From positions 46,753 through 110,752 of the forward strand of contig NZ_RJUB01000006.1 of NCBI RefSeq assembly GCF_024343615.1: a stretch of DNA of 64,000 nucleotides, given 5' to 3'. Numbering within the stretch: position 1 is the stretch's first letter; each line of letters opens with the position of its first letter. A program made the position numbers and the translations under genes. This document shows positions 51,451 through 59,983 of the stretch, one piece after another. Source of the DNA: Ferruginibacter sp. HRS2-29. GTDB lineage: Bacteria > Bacteroidota > Bacteroidia > Chitinophagales > Chitinophagaceae. The notes under the pieces are model-generated. The model searched no databases. It was not told the origin of the DNA and saw nothing but the letters and a program-made list of their open reading frames with translations.

Positions 51451-52344
51451 ATGAAAAGAATACTCCTGACAACTTGTTTGTACATTTCAATTTTTGCATC
51501 AACTGCTCAATCTCCGCAATATTCCTACTCATTCGATCAGAACCTGAATGCTGCCCCATCAAAAGATGCTTTTTTTACAGCAAAGGGTTTTAAGGAAAAC
51601 GATCTCGTGAAAGTAGAATTTTTCTACAAATTGAATGGCCGTCGCTTAATGACTGCGCACTTTACAGATTCCGCACTAAATATAATGGAAGGTCATTTTC
51701 GCTCTTATTATTTCAATCAGCGTGTTGAAACGGAAGGTGATTATAAAAAAGGGTTGGAAACCGGGGTTTGGAAAAAATTTGATACATCCGGACGTATGAC
51801 AGATTCGATCCTTTATAAGGAAGGAGTGAAATTTATCTACGCAAAATATGAATACACTAAAAGCGGCATGTTGCGGAATTATGAACTAACAGATTCCATA
51901 AAAAACACTTATACCTATAAAATGTATGACTCTCTAAGGTTAAAGTATGACGCCTTCTTTACAGGCACAGATGGTGTTTTGAATATAACAGACTCAAATG
52001 GAGTTACAAAGTCTTCGCCCGTACATACACGAAAAATGAATGAAGCAGAATATCCCGGAGGAGACAGGTCATGGACGAATTATATCCGGCAAAATCTTAA
52101 TGCTATGGTGCCGGTAGACAATAAGGCGAAAAATGGAATATACCAGGTGATCATTCGGTTCAAAGTAAAAACGGATGGAGAACTGACCGATATTTCTGCA
52201 GAAACAAATTTTGGATATGGAATGGAAGAAGAAGGCCTCCGAATTATTAGAAAAGCAAAAAAATGGACCCCGGCAAATTTTTTTGGCATCACAGTAGAAG
52301 CTTACAGACGTCAGCCGATAACGTTTGTTATTTCAGGAGATTGA
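51451..52344 (+). CDS. TonB-family C-terminal-domain protein with MORN-like repeats
   Basis: I start at ATG 51451 (MKRILLTTCLYISIFASTAQ), giving a signal peptide and 297 residues; 38 upstream codons derive from repeat DNA. The middle has YwqK/MORN-like text (EGDYKKGLETGVWKKFDTSG) as in antitoxin-like repeat proteins, and the end (IYQVIIRFKVKTDGELTDIS to VEAYRRQPITFVIS) is a TonB C-terminal domain. With a cleaved signal instead of an N-terminal anchor it would be soluble in the periplasm. It may couple energy or serve as a structural protein. Confidence 0.8.
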   Translation: MKRILLTTCLYISIFASTAQSPQYSYSFDQNLNAAPSKDAFFTAKGFKENDLVKVEFFYKLNGRRLMTAHFTDSALNIMEGHFRSYYFNQRVETEGDYKKGLETGVWKKFDTSGRMTDSILYKEGVKFIYAKYEYTKSGMLRNYELTDSIKNTYTYKMYDSLRLKYDAFFTGTDGVLNITDSNGVTKSSPVHTRKMNEAEYPGGDRSWTNYIRQNLNAMVPVDNKAKNGIYQVIIRFKVKTDGELTDISAETNFGYGMEEEGLRIIRKAKKWTPANFFGITVEAYRRQPITFVISGD

Positions 52345-52349
52345 TAGCA

Positions 52350-52484
52350 GTGAATGGTGAATAGTTAAATCTCCGAAGTGTGTATCACAATTGAAAGTTT
52401 ATATTTTTAAAAGTTCTGAAATAGAAAACTCCAGTTTTCATAAAAAAAGACGAAGATTTGACCATTGACCATTCACTATTCACT
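52350..52484. repeat. TGAATGGTGAATAG word hairpin between convergent genes
   Basis: Left arm 52350-52370, right arm 52456-52484 (TTTGACCATTGACCATTCAC and on). It links the TonB-like stop (52344) and the sorbosone-dehydrogenase-like stop (52490). Confidence 0.85.
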
Positions 52485-52489
52485 AAAAA

Positions 52490-53641
52490 TCACTTCGTGA
52501 TTTTATAAACGGCTCCGCTGTAGTCATCACTTACCAGCAACGCTCCATCCTGCATCACTTCTACATCCACAGGGCGGCCCAGGACTTTTCCATCCGGCTG
52601 CAACCAGCCTTCTGCAAAAGGGGCATAACCCAATGATTTTCCATTGGCATCCAGTTTCACCAGCGATATTTTATAACCGACAGCTTTGCTCCGGTTCCAG
52701 CTGCCATGCTCGGCAATGAATACCTGGTTAGTATAACTGCTGTCAAACATTTTACCTGTATAAAAACGCATACCCAAGGCCGCCACATGTGGCCCAAGCA
52801 CTTGCACCGGTGAAGTGTAGTCGCCGCAGTTTTTTCCTTTGCCAAACTCAGGATCTAATATATTTCCCTGGTGGCAATAGGGGTAACCGAAGAGCATAGC
52901 GCTGTCAGGAGCAGTATTCAGCTCATCACCGGGAACATCATCGCCCATTTCATCGCGGCCATTTTCAGTAAACCATAATTTTTTTGTGAGCGGATGCCAG
53001 GAAAAACCGACACTGTTACGGATACCATGAGCAAATATTTCCGGCGCCGATCCATCCGGATTCATTCTTGTGATGGATGCATAGATCGGATCTTTGCTTT
53101 CGCAGATATTGCAAGGGGCACCAACCGGAACATATAATTTTCCATCAGGCCCGAAAGCGATGAATTTCCAGCCATGTTGTTTATCGGTCGGAAATTTGTC
53201 ATACACGATCACCGGCTTCGGCGGATCCTGCAGATGTGCTTCAATATTGTCGAGCCGCAGGATAGAATTGATGGTCGCTATATACAGGTTACCATCTTTA
53301 AACGCAACACCGTTGGGTGTATTGAGGCCGGTGGCGATCTTGTATACTTTATCCGCTTTGCCATCCTTGTTCTCATCCACCACCGCGTACACATTTTCTT
53401 CCCCGCGATTGCCTACATACAAAATGCCGGACGGGGAAAGTGTCATGCTCCTTGCATTCGGTACTTCGGCATAGACCGAAATTTTAAAGCCGGCCGGTAA
53501 GGTGATCTTATCGAGATGGTATTTTTTGTTGAGGGCGGCATCATCGGCAGAAACGGTTTCGGTTTGTTTGGTTTGCAGATTGTTGCAGGAAGATAATGTG
53601 AAACACGAAACTGCAAAAAGCGAAATAAAAATTTTTACCAT
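52490..53641 (-). CDS. Sorbosone/glucose dehydrogenase-like beta-propeller lipoprotein
   Basis: A 383-residue protein with a lipoprotein signal (FISLFAVSCFTLSSC, Cys19). Repeats of a PQQ-type six-blade propeller: PNGVAFKDGNLYIATINSIL, FGPDGKLYVPVGAPCNICES, HGIRNSVGFSWHPLTKKLWF then TENGRDEMGDDVPGDELN, and GRPVDVEVMQDGALLVSDDY. This matches L-sorbosone/soluble glucose dehydrogenase relatives, which oxidise sugars with PQQ; the cofactor cannot be confirmed by eye. Periplasmic or surface. Single gene. Confidence 0.88.
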   Translation of the reverse strand: MVKIFISLFAVSCFTLSSCNNLQTKQTETVSADDAALNKKYHLDKITLPAGFKISVYAEVPNARSMTLSPSGILYVGNRGEENVYAVVDENKDGKADKVYKIATGLNTPNGVAFKDGNLYIATINSILRLDNIEAHLQDPPKPVIVYDKFPTDKQHGWKFIAFGPDGKLYVPVGAPCNICESKDPIYASITRMNPDGSAPEIFAHGIRNSVGFSWHPLTKKLWFTENGRDEMGDDVPGDELNTAPDSAMLFGYPYCHQGNILDPEFGKGKNCGDYTSPVQVLGPHVAALGMRFYTGKMFDSSYTNQVFIAEHGSWNRSKAVGYKISLVKLDANGKSLGYAPFAEGWLQPDGKVLGRPVDVEVMQDGALLVSDDYSGAVYKITK

Positions 53642-53798
53642 AGTAGATCATTTAGTTGGAATGTTCTAATTCTATGCCAATAACTTTAGCCACACGGATA
53701 TTCTACCGCAGAGAACATGAGTTAACAGAGTTCACGCAGAGTGGACCTGATAAATTAAATACTCTTTGAAGATTTGACTATTGACTATTCACTATTGA
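53642..53798. other. Intergenic DNA with CGCAGAG and TGACTATTGACT words
   Basis: 53700-53745 has loose CGCAGAGAACATGAGTTAAC-like words; 53773-53803 is the right-arm half of a TGAATAGTCAA element (TTTGACTATTGACTATTCAC and on) that supplies the ogt stop. No matching left arm is seen. Confidence 0.55.
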
Positions 53799-54308
53799 CT
53801 AAAACAATGTCCTCACCCCATTCACAAATTTCGCTTCATGATCCAGCAGCCATTGCTTGCGCCAGAGATCGCCGGCATAACCTACCAATGTTCCGTTGCT
53901 GCCGATCACGCGGTGGCAGGGAACGATGATGGCGATATTATTTCTTCCATTGGCCGTGCCCACGGCCCGGATGGCTTTTACGTTTCCCAGGTTCTTGCTC
54001 ATCTGCAGGTAACTGATGGTTTTGCCGGGGCTTATATTCTGTAACTCTACCCATACTTTTTGCTGAAATTCAGTTCCGGGTTGGAGAAGCGGTAGATCGA
54101 AATTCAGTTCGCGTCCGGCAAAATAGTCGTCGAGTTGGGTGATGCATTTTTGCAGGATACCCGTTTGCGGGGATATAAATTTTATTTCTTCATCTGTAAG
54201 GTGCTTATTTTTCCCGGTTTGCACGAAACTCATCCCGGCGAGGGCATTCCCGTTGTTGGAAAGCCTGAGTATTCCTAAGGGGCTGTTATAAAAAATCGTT
54301 TCGTTCAT
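53799..54308 (-). CDS. ogt: Methylated-DNA-protein cysteine methyltransferase
   Basis: Start at 54308 (MNETIFYNSPLGILRLSNNG), 169 residues; the frame extends 14 codons further but would overlap the divergent gene. The suicide DNA-repair enzyme takes methyl groups from O6-methylguanine onto Cys131 in IIVPCHRVIG. FQQKVWVELQNISPGKTISY and KAIRAVGTANGRNN are the conserved DNA-binding blocks. No Ada-type regulatory domain. Divergent from an ArsR-type gene whose start is only 64 bases away. Confidence 0.93.
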   Translation of the reverse strand: MNETIFYNSPLGILRLSNNGNALAGMSFVQTGKNKHLTDEEIKFISPQTGILQKCITQLDDYFAGRELNFDLPLLQPGTEFQQKVWVELQNISPGKTISYLQMSKNLGNVKAIRAVGTANGRNNIAIIVPCHRVIGSNGTLVGYAGDLWRKQWLLDHEAKFVNGVRTLF

Positions 54309-54372
54309 GGAAGATAATAAAATTACAAAAATGTTTTTGCAAAGCCACAATGGGTCTATATTTGCAGCAGAA

Positions 54373-54666
54373 ATGACTACTTTAAAACGTGCCGATACCG
54401 GATTTATCGAAAAAGCGATGGCTGCAGTGGCCGATCCTTACCGCATGAGTATCCTGCATGAAATACTGGAAAAAGGTTCGTTGCGTTGCTGCGATGTGGT
54501 TTCGCTTACAGGTTTATCTCAGCCTACCTGCTCGCATCATATCAAATTATTGTCGGATAGCGAACTTATCGAATGCCGTAAAGAAGGTCGGAATAATTTC
54601 ATTACCATCAACCGGGAAAATTTTAAGAAGCTGGGGAGTTATTTTGAGAAATTCTCAAATGTATGA
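54373..54666 (+). CDS. ArsR-type winged-helix repressor
   Basis: I prefer ATG 54373 (MTTLKRADTGFIEKAMAAVA, 97 residues); an ATG at 54307 would overlap the ogt start. The wHTH is typical: ADPYRMSILHEILEKGSLRC, VSLTGLSQPTCSHHIKLLSD and a wing EGRNNFITIN. C at 44-45 (RCCDVV) and C55 could sense metals or thiols, but no classical ArsR metal box is evident. It may control the divergent ogt gene. Its stop is inside an ATGATGTATGAT hairpin. Confidence 0.85.
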   Translation: MTTLKRADTGFIEKAMAAVADPYRMSILHEILEKGSLRCCDVVSLTGLSQPTCSHHIKLLSDSELIECRKEGRNNFITINRENFKKLGSYFEKFSNV

Positions 54667-54775
54667 TGTATGATGTGAGATGTATGATTTCTTTCGGTTG
54701 TTACGAAATCCAGTTTCACAAAGTATTTTCTGCTTGAAAGATATCATACATCATACATCTCACATCATACATTTA
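54657..54775. repeat. ATGATGTATGATGTG word hairpin between convergent genes
   Basis: Left arm 54658-54688 contains the ArsR stop; right arm 54742-54773 contains the csaA stop. Arms pair closely over about 30 bases with a 53-base loop. Confidence 0.88.
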
Positions 54776-55102
54776 CCCGATCTTATCCCCATTTCCCACT
54801 TTCAACGACGGCTCCAACAGTACCACCTGCTTATCCGCATTATAAACCCCCAGCACGAGGCATTCGCTGAAAAAATTAGCGATCTGTTTTGGAGGAAAAT
54901 TCACCACCGCGATTATTTGCCGTCCTTTCAATTCTTCTTTTGTATACAATGTCGTGATCTGCGCTGACGAACGTTTGATACCCAACTGGCCAAAATCTAT
55001 CACCAACTGGTAAGCCGGTTTCTTCGCTTTTTCAAAATCCGCTACTTCAAGGATAGTCCCAACGCGGATATCTACCTTTTCAAAATCTTCCCAGGTGATC
55101 AT
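54773..55102 (-). CDS. csaA: CsaA-like tRNA-binding-domain chaperone
   Basis: A 109-residue protein that is a single tRNA-binding (OB-fold) domain: ITWEDFEKVDIRVGTILEVA, YQLVIDFGQLGIKRSSAQIT, FPPKQIANFFSECLVLGVYN. This is the CsaA family, dimeric secretion-related chaperones with tRNA affinity. The stop codon lies in the arm of a word-repeat hairpin. A tiny upstream frame overlaps its ATG by four bases. Confidence 0.92.
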   Translation of the reverse strand: MITWEDFEKVDIRVGTILEVADFEKAKKPAYQLVIDFGQLGIKRSSAQITTLYTKEELKGRQIIAVVNFPPKQIANFFSECLVLGVYNADKQVVLLEPSLKVGNGDKIG

Positions 55103-55206
55103 ATTGATTTATTTATAATTGATTTTCTTCCTGCAATAAGATAAATAGTAACCCCAATGAATCCCAAAAATAGCACGATCAATATTTCCAGTGTATGAAT
55201 ATGCAA
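55099..55206 (-). CDS. Possible 35-residue membrane peptide with ATGA overlap to csaA
   Basis: From TTG 55206 the minus strand reads HIHTLEILIVLFLGFIGVTI then YLIAGRKSIINKSI and a TGA at 55099-55101 that overlaps the csaA ATG (ATGA). One strong membrane helix with a basic tail looks like a genuine tiny membrane protein. The TTG start is unusual, so this is tentative. Confidence 0.3.
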   Translation of the reverse strand: MHIHTLEILIVLFLGFIGVTIYLIAGRKSIINKSI

Positions 55207-55212
55207 GAAAAT

Positions 55213-55509
55213 TTACCGGATGTCTTCTGTTTTTACAACAGCATCAAGATTGATCGGGCCGAATATATGGGGAAATTCTTCATTCACCGAAGGTGCCAGC
55301 TCATATTTCAGGGGCGATGTAAGTTTGCTTTCATCAATATGCAAAAGGATCAGGCCGGTGGCGTTTTTATAATAACGGTCAAGCACACCCGAAACCTGCC
55401 CCGCGGTACTGTTATGGATAAATCCTTCCGTATGAAGCGATGGTGCTTCATAAAACCCATGCTGCAAAGCTGCTTCCCAGGCGGTTTTGGTAGTTACGTG
55501 ATAGATCAT
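55213..55509 (-). CDS. DUF952 family protein
   Basis: A 98-residue cytoplasmic protein. MIYHVTTKTAWEAALQHGFY, HTEGFIHNSTAGQVSGVLDR and YKNATGLILLHIDESKLTSP, plus FPHIFGPINLDAV, match DUF952, a fold related to ADP-ribosyl-group-handling proteins but of unknown activity. It overlaps the SirB1-like gene upstream by four bases (ATGA), so the two are translationally coupled. Confidence 0.85.
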   Translation of the reverse strand: MIYHVTTKTAWEAALQHGFYEAPSLHTEGFIHNSTAGQVSGVLDRYYKNATGLILLHIDESKLTSPLKYELAPSVNEEFPHIFGPINLDAVVKTEDIR

Positions 55510-56375
55510 GGATCGAGTAGGGCTGCAAGTGATAATAATTCCTGCATTTTATAATGGTTACGGTCGTTGTCGAAACATTTGCTCAGTTCTTCCAGCAGGA
55601 ATTGTATAACGCGTTTATTGTCGAGCGGCCTGAAATAAGAAGTCACCGGCGGCACGGCCAGCCTCTTGAAATAATTTTCAATATCCTTATGCGAATACAT
55701 TTGCCCCGTAAGGGCATCCACATAAAATTTTATTTTTTCCGAAGAATGTTTTACCGGGTTCAGCGCTTCGTATTGCAGATCGAAATAACCCAATATGAAT
55801 TGCCTCGGAATGTTGATCGCTTTGATGGGAATATCCAGTTGATCACAAAGTACCAGGTATAGGATGCCATTACTGATGGCATTTCCTTTTTTTGCTTCCA
55901 GCGCTTTTGATACAAGGAAATTGTCGGGGCTATCATAACTGATCTCCACACCTTTTTGTTTGTAATAATTATAAAAGATGCTATTCATTACATTGATCTG
56001 CTCAATGGGAGTGAGGTAGGTATTCAGTTCCAGCCAGATATTACGACGGATCTTTTCAATCTCTTTCAGCGTATTTTCTTTCTGCATATCAGGATAATGG
56101 TATTTCGCCACTATCAGGGCACCTTCCAGCAGGTCGGCATCACCATCCCGCCAGGCAATGAATTCTTCGGTGAGGTCGCGAAAATGAAGGCGATGTATCA
56201 GCAGTTCTATCCGCTCCTGGGTATCTTCATTACTGATCGTTTCCCAAAGCCCTTCAAGGTTGGGGATGATCGCTTTCCCAAATGAAACGATCCTTTCACT
56301 TACTGTATTATACACTTCTTCATCCGGATCATCTATGAGATGTAATAATGCTGATATCTCTTTGTTTTCTTCCAA
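55506..56375 (-). CDS. SirB1-type transglutaminase-like protein
   Basis: A 289-residue cytoplasmic protein. The central region LNTYLTPIEQINVMNSIFYN then GVEISYDSPDNFLVSKALEA and GNAISNGILYLVLCDQLDIP follows the SirB1 N-terminal (transglutaminase-like) pattern, although the usual catalytic Cys and His are not obvious: the family G-x-P-I-x-L is GNAISNGI here. HEAT-like helices precede it (about 1-80). Often near DUF952 genes in Bacteroidota by my recollection. Function unknown. Confidence 0.8.
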   Translation of the reverse strand: MEENKEISALLHLIDDPDEEVYNTVSERIVSFGKAIIPNLEGLWETISNEDTQERIELLIHRLHFRDLTEEFIAWRDGDADLLEGALIVAKYHYPDMQKENTLKEIEKIRRNIWLELNTYLTPIEQINVMNSIFYNYYKQKGVEISYDSPDNFLVSKALEAKKGNAISNGILYLVLCDQLDIPIKAINIPRQFILGYFDLQYEALNPVKHSSEKIKFYVDALTGQMYSHKDIENYFKRLAVPPVTSYFRPLDNKRVIQFLLEELSKCFDNDRNHYKMQELLSLAALLDP

Positions 56376-56457
56376 TATGTTTTCCTTTCGGGTTTAGGGG
56401 TTCAATTTCGTACAGGAAAAATAAACAGCACGTTAAAATTTTCCACAGGCGTGCAAA

Positions 56458-56494
56458 AACAAACCCCGGAGGTTTCGAAAACCTCCGGGGTTTA
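56458..56494 (-). terminator. Intrinsic terminator of the GNAT gene
   Basis: AAACCCCGGAGG-TTTTCGAAA-CCTCCGGGGTTT, a 12-base stem, then TGTTTTT on the minus strand; it begins within the GNAT stop region (56492). Confidence 0.88.
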
Positions 56495-56974
56495 TAGTTT
56501 TTTCAGCATCCATATGTCGCATCCGAAATGCCCCGTATTTCCCAGCGGCCCTTCCAGGTATTCGAATCCGAATTTTTCATAAACTGTTACAGCTTTTTTT
56601 AACTCCGGCATCGTTTCAAGATAAACCTGTGTATAGCCTATGGCTGCTGCCTTTGCAAGACAATCATCGATCAGCAGTTTTCCAATCCCTTTGCCACGTG
56701 CAGTTGGCGAAAGATACATTTTCACCAGCTCACAGGTGCCTGCCGGCAATCCTTCTGTAGGAAAAATTCCAGCTCCACCCAAAAATATCCCTTCATCTTC
56801 TGCTACCAGATAAAAAGCACCGGGATGTTGAAATAACTCAAACAATGCATCCGTACTGGCATCATAATATACAGTGCCGGGATGATTGGCGCCAAATTCT
56901 TCCAGCGCTTTGCGGATGATGACAGCGAGAGAGGCATTGTCTGAAGAATGTATGTTTCTTATACTGATGTTCAT
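56492..56974 (-). CDS. GNAT N-acetyltransferase
   Basis: A 160-residue single-domain acetyltransferase: FYLVAEDEGIFLGGAGIFPT, CELVKMYLSPTARGKGIGKL then LLIDDCLAKAAAIGYTQVYL and TVYEKFGFEYLEGP. The R-G-K-G-I-G acetyl-CoA loop is complete. Substrate unknown. It has its own strong terminator. Confidence 0.88.
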   Translation of the reverse strand: MNISIRNIHSSDNASLAVIIRKALEEFGANHPGTVYYDASTDALFELFQHPGAFYLVAEDEGIFLGGAGIFPTEGLPAGTCELVKMYLSPTARGKGIGKLLIDDCLAKAAAIGYTQVYLETMPELKKAVTVYEKFGFEYLEGPLGNTGHFGCDIWMLKKL

Positions 56975-57043
56975 GGGGCAAAGTTAATTGGTTGGCAATA
57001 ACAAGTTGCAGTTATCAGATGCCGGATGTCAGCGCTAAAATCA

Positions 57044-57118
57044 CGCACAGGCGCAAAAAAGCAAAGGCACAAAGATCATGTCTTTGCGCCTGTGCTTTTC
57101 TCTTTGCTTCTTTGCGGG
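57044..57118. repeat. GCACAGGCGCAAA word hairpin
   Basis: Left half GCACAGGCGCAAAAAAGCAA (57044-57063), right half CTTTGCGCCTGTGCTTTTCT (57082-57101) with further TTTGCTTC words. Fills the space between topA stop (57123) and GNAT leader. Confidence 0.75.
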
Positions 57119-57122
57119 AGAT

Positions 57123-59705
57123 CTATTTCTTCTTAGGTGCTGCTTTCTTAGCCGCCGCTTTTTTGGGGGCAGCCTTTTTTGCGGCTGATTTTTTTGCAGG
57201 TGCTTTTTTCTTATCAAAAGCTTTCGGCTCCTGGGCCACGATCATTTTCTTTACTTCTTCAATATCGAGTGTGGCCGCTTCTTCCGCCGTCATTTTTTTG
57301 TTTTCTGCATTCAGTCCGAGCTTCAGCATTTTTTTGCCCCAGCGGATGAACGGCCCCCAGCGGCCATTTTCAATAGCTATCTTTTCTTCAGGCCATTGTT
57401 GAATGAAGCGGTTGCTCTCTTTTTCTATTTTCTTTTCGATGAGCTCATCGCAATCTTTTTGCGTAAGCGCATCAAAATTGTAAGCACGTGGTATATTGAT
57501 GAAAAGATCGTTCCATTTGATGAACGGGCCGAAACGGCCTTTACCTTTTGTGATCGGTTTATCCTGGTAAAATCCAATCGGCGCATCTTCAATTTGTTTG
57601 GCACTGATGACTTGTATCGCACGCGGAAGATCAACATCTGTGGGCTCTTCACCTTTTGGCAAAGAAATGAATTGTTCCCCCCATTTTACATAAGGGCCAA
57701 ATCTTCCGATGTTCACGGAAACTTCCTGGCCTTCATATTCTCCCAGCATCAGCGGCAGCTTGAACAGATCCAACGCTTCTTCAAGCGTGATGGTTTCTAT
57801 ACTTTGCGTAGATTTCAACTTGGCGAACTTCGGCTTTTCTTCATCATTCTGAGCGCCGATCTGCACCATCGGGCCATAACGTCCCATACGTGCCGTGATG
57901 GGTTTCCCATCTTCCGCAACTCCCAGCATCCTTTCGCCAACGGCTCTTTCGGCTGTTTCCAGCGTATGTTCTACACCGTTATGAAATGGCTTATAAAAAT
58001 CGCCTACCATCTTATTCCACACCATTTTTCCATCGGCGATCTCATCGAATTCTTTTTCTATGTTGGCCGTGAAAGAATAATCCATCACATTCGTAAAATG
58101 CTGATTGAGGAAATCCGTTACCACCAATCCAAGATCGGTAGGAAATAATTTTGATTTTTCAGCTCCTGTATTTTCAGTTTCAGTGATCTTTTTGATCGCA
58201 TCGTCTTTGAGCCTCATTACCCGGTATTCCCTGCGTACCCCTTCTTTGTCCTTCTTTTCCACATACGTTCTTTTGATGATGGTGGAGATAGTAGGAGCGT
58301 AGGTACTCGGCCTGCCGATGCCCAGTTCTTCCAGCTTTTTCACCAATGATGCTTCCGTGTAACGGGCGCTGTGCTTGGTGAATTTTTCGGTAGCGGTCAT
58401 GTGATTGAAATCCAGCGATTGCCCGACCGTGAGGTTCGGGAGCCTGCTTTCGTCGCCTTCTTCGGTATCATCTTCATCGGTACTTTCGAGGTATACTTTG
58501 AGGAACCCGTCAAATTTCAATACTTCACCGGTTGCCGTCAGGTCTTCGTTGTTGGTACTGATATTTATTTTTGCAGTGGTCTTTTCAAATTCCGCATCAC
58601 TCATTTGCGAAGCGATCGTACGTTTCCAGATAAGTTCGTACAAACGGTTCAATTCGGGATCATTCACAGAATGATTTTCCATGTAAGTCGGGCGAATGGC
58701 CTCATGCGCCTCCTGGGCGCTTTCATTCTTGTTCTTGTATTTGCGCACCTGCAGGTATTGTGCACCGTAGCTGCTGCTGATCTCTTTTTTAATGGCGTCC
58801 ATCGCGGTATCGCCAAGATTTACACTATCCGTACGCATGTAAGTGATCTTACCGCTTTCATACAGTTTTTGGGCGAGCAACATCGTTTTACTTACACCAT
58901 ATCCCAGTTTACGGCTGGCTTCCTGCTGTAAAGTAGACGTGGTGAAAGGTGCTGCAGGGGTACGTTTGCCGGGGCGAACCTGTACATCACGAACGGTATA
59001 TTTTGCGCCTACGCAACTTTCGAGAAATTTTTCTGCATCTTCTGCCTGGTTGTATTTGCCGCCTTCTGCTTTGAAAGCTACAGTACGGTTATTGAGATCC
59101 GTTGCTGCAAGAGAAGCTTCTATCTTGAAACTGCTGACAGGCTTGAACTGGTTGATCTCCCTTTCTTTTTCAGCTATGAGTTTTACTGCAACACTTTGCA
59201 CACGGCCTGCGCTGAGGCCGCCTTTCTGGCCGATCTTGCGCCACAGCACCGGGCTAAGCTCAAAGCCTACGATCCTGTCGAGCACACGGCGGGCCTGTTG
59301 TGCATTTACAAGATCCATATTGATGGTGCGTGGATTCTGCACCGCTTTTTCTATCGCCGGTTTGGTGATCTCATGGAAAACGATCCGTTTGGTGGTCTTC
59401 GGATCCAGGTTCAACACTTCCGCAAGGTGCCAGCTGATACTCTCTCCCTCACGGTCCTCATCCGATGCCAGCCAAACTTCCTGACTTTTTTTCGCCAGGC
59501 TTTTAAGCTCGCTCACCACTTTCGTCTTGTCTGGTGATATAATATATTTAGGAGTGAAATTATTGGCTATATCAATCCCCATGTCGTTCTTTTCCAGATC
59601 ACGGATATGGCCATAACAACTCTTTACCTCGAAATCTTTTCCCAGGATACCCTCGATCGTTTTTGCTTTCGCCGGACTTTCTACTATCAATAAATTTTTT
59701 GCCAT
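57123..59705 (-). CDS. topA: DNA topoisomerase I (type IA)
   Basis: An 860-residue enzyme that relaxes negative supercoils by passing single strands. TOPRIM domain: VESPAKAKTIEGIL (8-21), DEDREGE (82-88); active-site Tyr289 in KITYMRTDSVNL; KLEELGIGRPSTYAPTISTI near 465. Instead of Cys4 zinc fingers the C-terminal part has four GRxGPxxxxG repeats (GRYGPMVQIG, GRFGPYVKWG, GRFGPFIKWN, GRWGPFIRWG; about 610-800). The last 25 residues are almost only Lys, Ala and Pro, a histone-H1-like DNA-binding tail common in Bacteroidota. Single gene. Confidence 0.96.
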   Translation of the reverse strand: MAKNLLIVESPAKAKTIEGILGKDFEVKSCYGHIRDLEKNDMGIDIANNFTPKYIISPDKTKVVSELKSLAKKSQEVWLASDEDREGESISWHLAEVLNLDPKTTKRIVFHEITKPAIEKAVQNPRTINMDLVNAQQARRVLDRIVGFELSPVLWRKIGQKGGLSAGRVQSVAVKLIAEKEREINQFKPVSSFKIEASLAATDLNNRTVAFKAEGGKYNQAEDAEKFLESCVGAKYTVRDVQVRPGKRTPAAPFTTSTLQQEASRKLGYGVSKTMLLAQKLYESGKITYMRTDSVNLGDTAMDAIKKEISSSYGAQYLQVRKYKNKNESAQEAHEAIRPTYMENHSVNDPELNRLYELIWKRTIASQMSDAEFEKTTAKINISTNNEDLTATGEVLKFDGFLKVYLESTDEDDTEEGDESRLPNLTVGQSLDFNHMTATEKFTKHSARYTEASLVKKLEELGIGRPSTYAPTISTIIKRTYVEKKDKEGVRREYRVMRLKDDAIKKITETENTGAEKSKLFPTDLGLVVTDFLNQHFTNVMDYSFTANIEKEFDEIADGKMVWNKMVGDFYKPFHNGVEHTLETAERAVGERMLGVAEDGKPITARMGRYGPMVQIGAQNDEEKPKFAKLKSTQSIETITLEEALDLFKLPLMLGEYEGQEVSVNIGRFGPYVKWGEQFISLPKGEEPTDVDLPRAIQVISAKQIEDAPIGFYQDKPITKGKGRFGPFIKWNDLFINIPRAYNFDALTQKDCDELIEKKIEKESNRFIQQWPEEKIAIENGRWGPFIRWGKKMLKLGLNAENKKMTAEEAATLDIEEVKKMIVAQEPKAFDKKKAPAKKSAAKKAAPKKAAAKKAAPKKK

Positions 59706-59983
59706 ATTTTTTATTACACGAATTCTAGCGAATTACACGAATTTTTATTGGTTAAAGACACGAATTTTAAACACGAATTACAAGAACTGAAAACTGCTTT
59801 GCATTCTTAATTCCTAATTCTTAATTATTAATTCAAGTATGCAATATTAGTTTAAAAATAAAAAATCGACATTTTTCTTTGAATCACTTAAAAAAGATTT
59901 TACATGAAAGTGGCGAAAATCAGGGTTTTAAGGCTCAGAAGATTTTTTGAACATACATATATATATGTAGCAAAACTGACTAC
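59706..59983. repeat. Intergenic region with ACACGAATT and TTAATTCTTAATT words
   Basis: 59712-59785 repeats TTACACGAATTTT/ACACGAATTACA words; 59803-59834 carries ATTCTTAATTCCTAATTCTT. The rest to 59983 is AT-rich leader DNA with (AT)-type ACATATATATATG at 59955. No gene seen. Confidence 0.65.
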
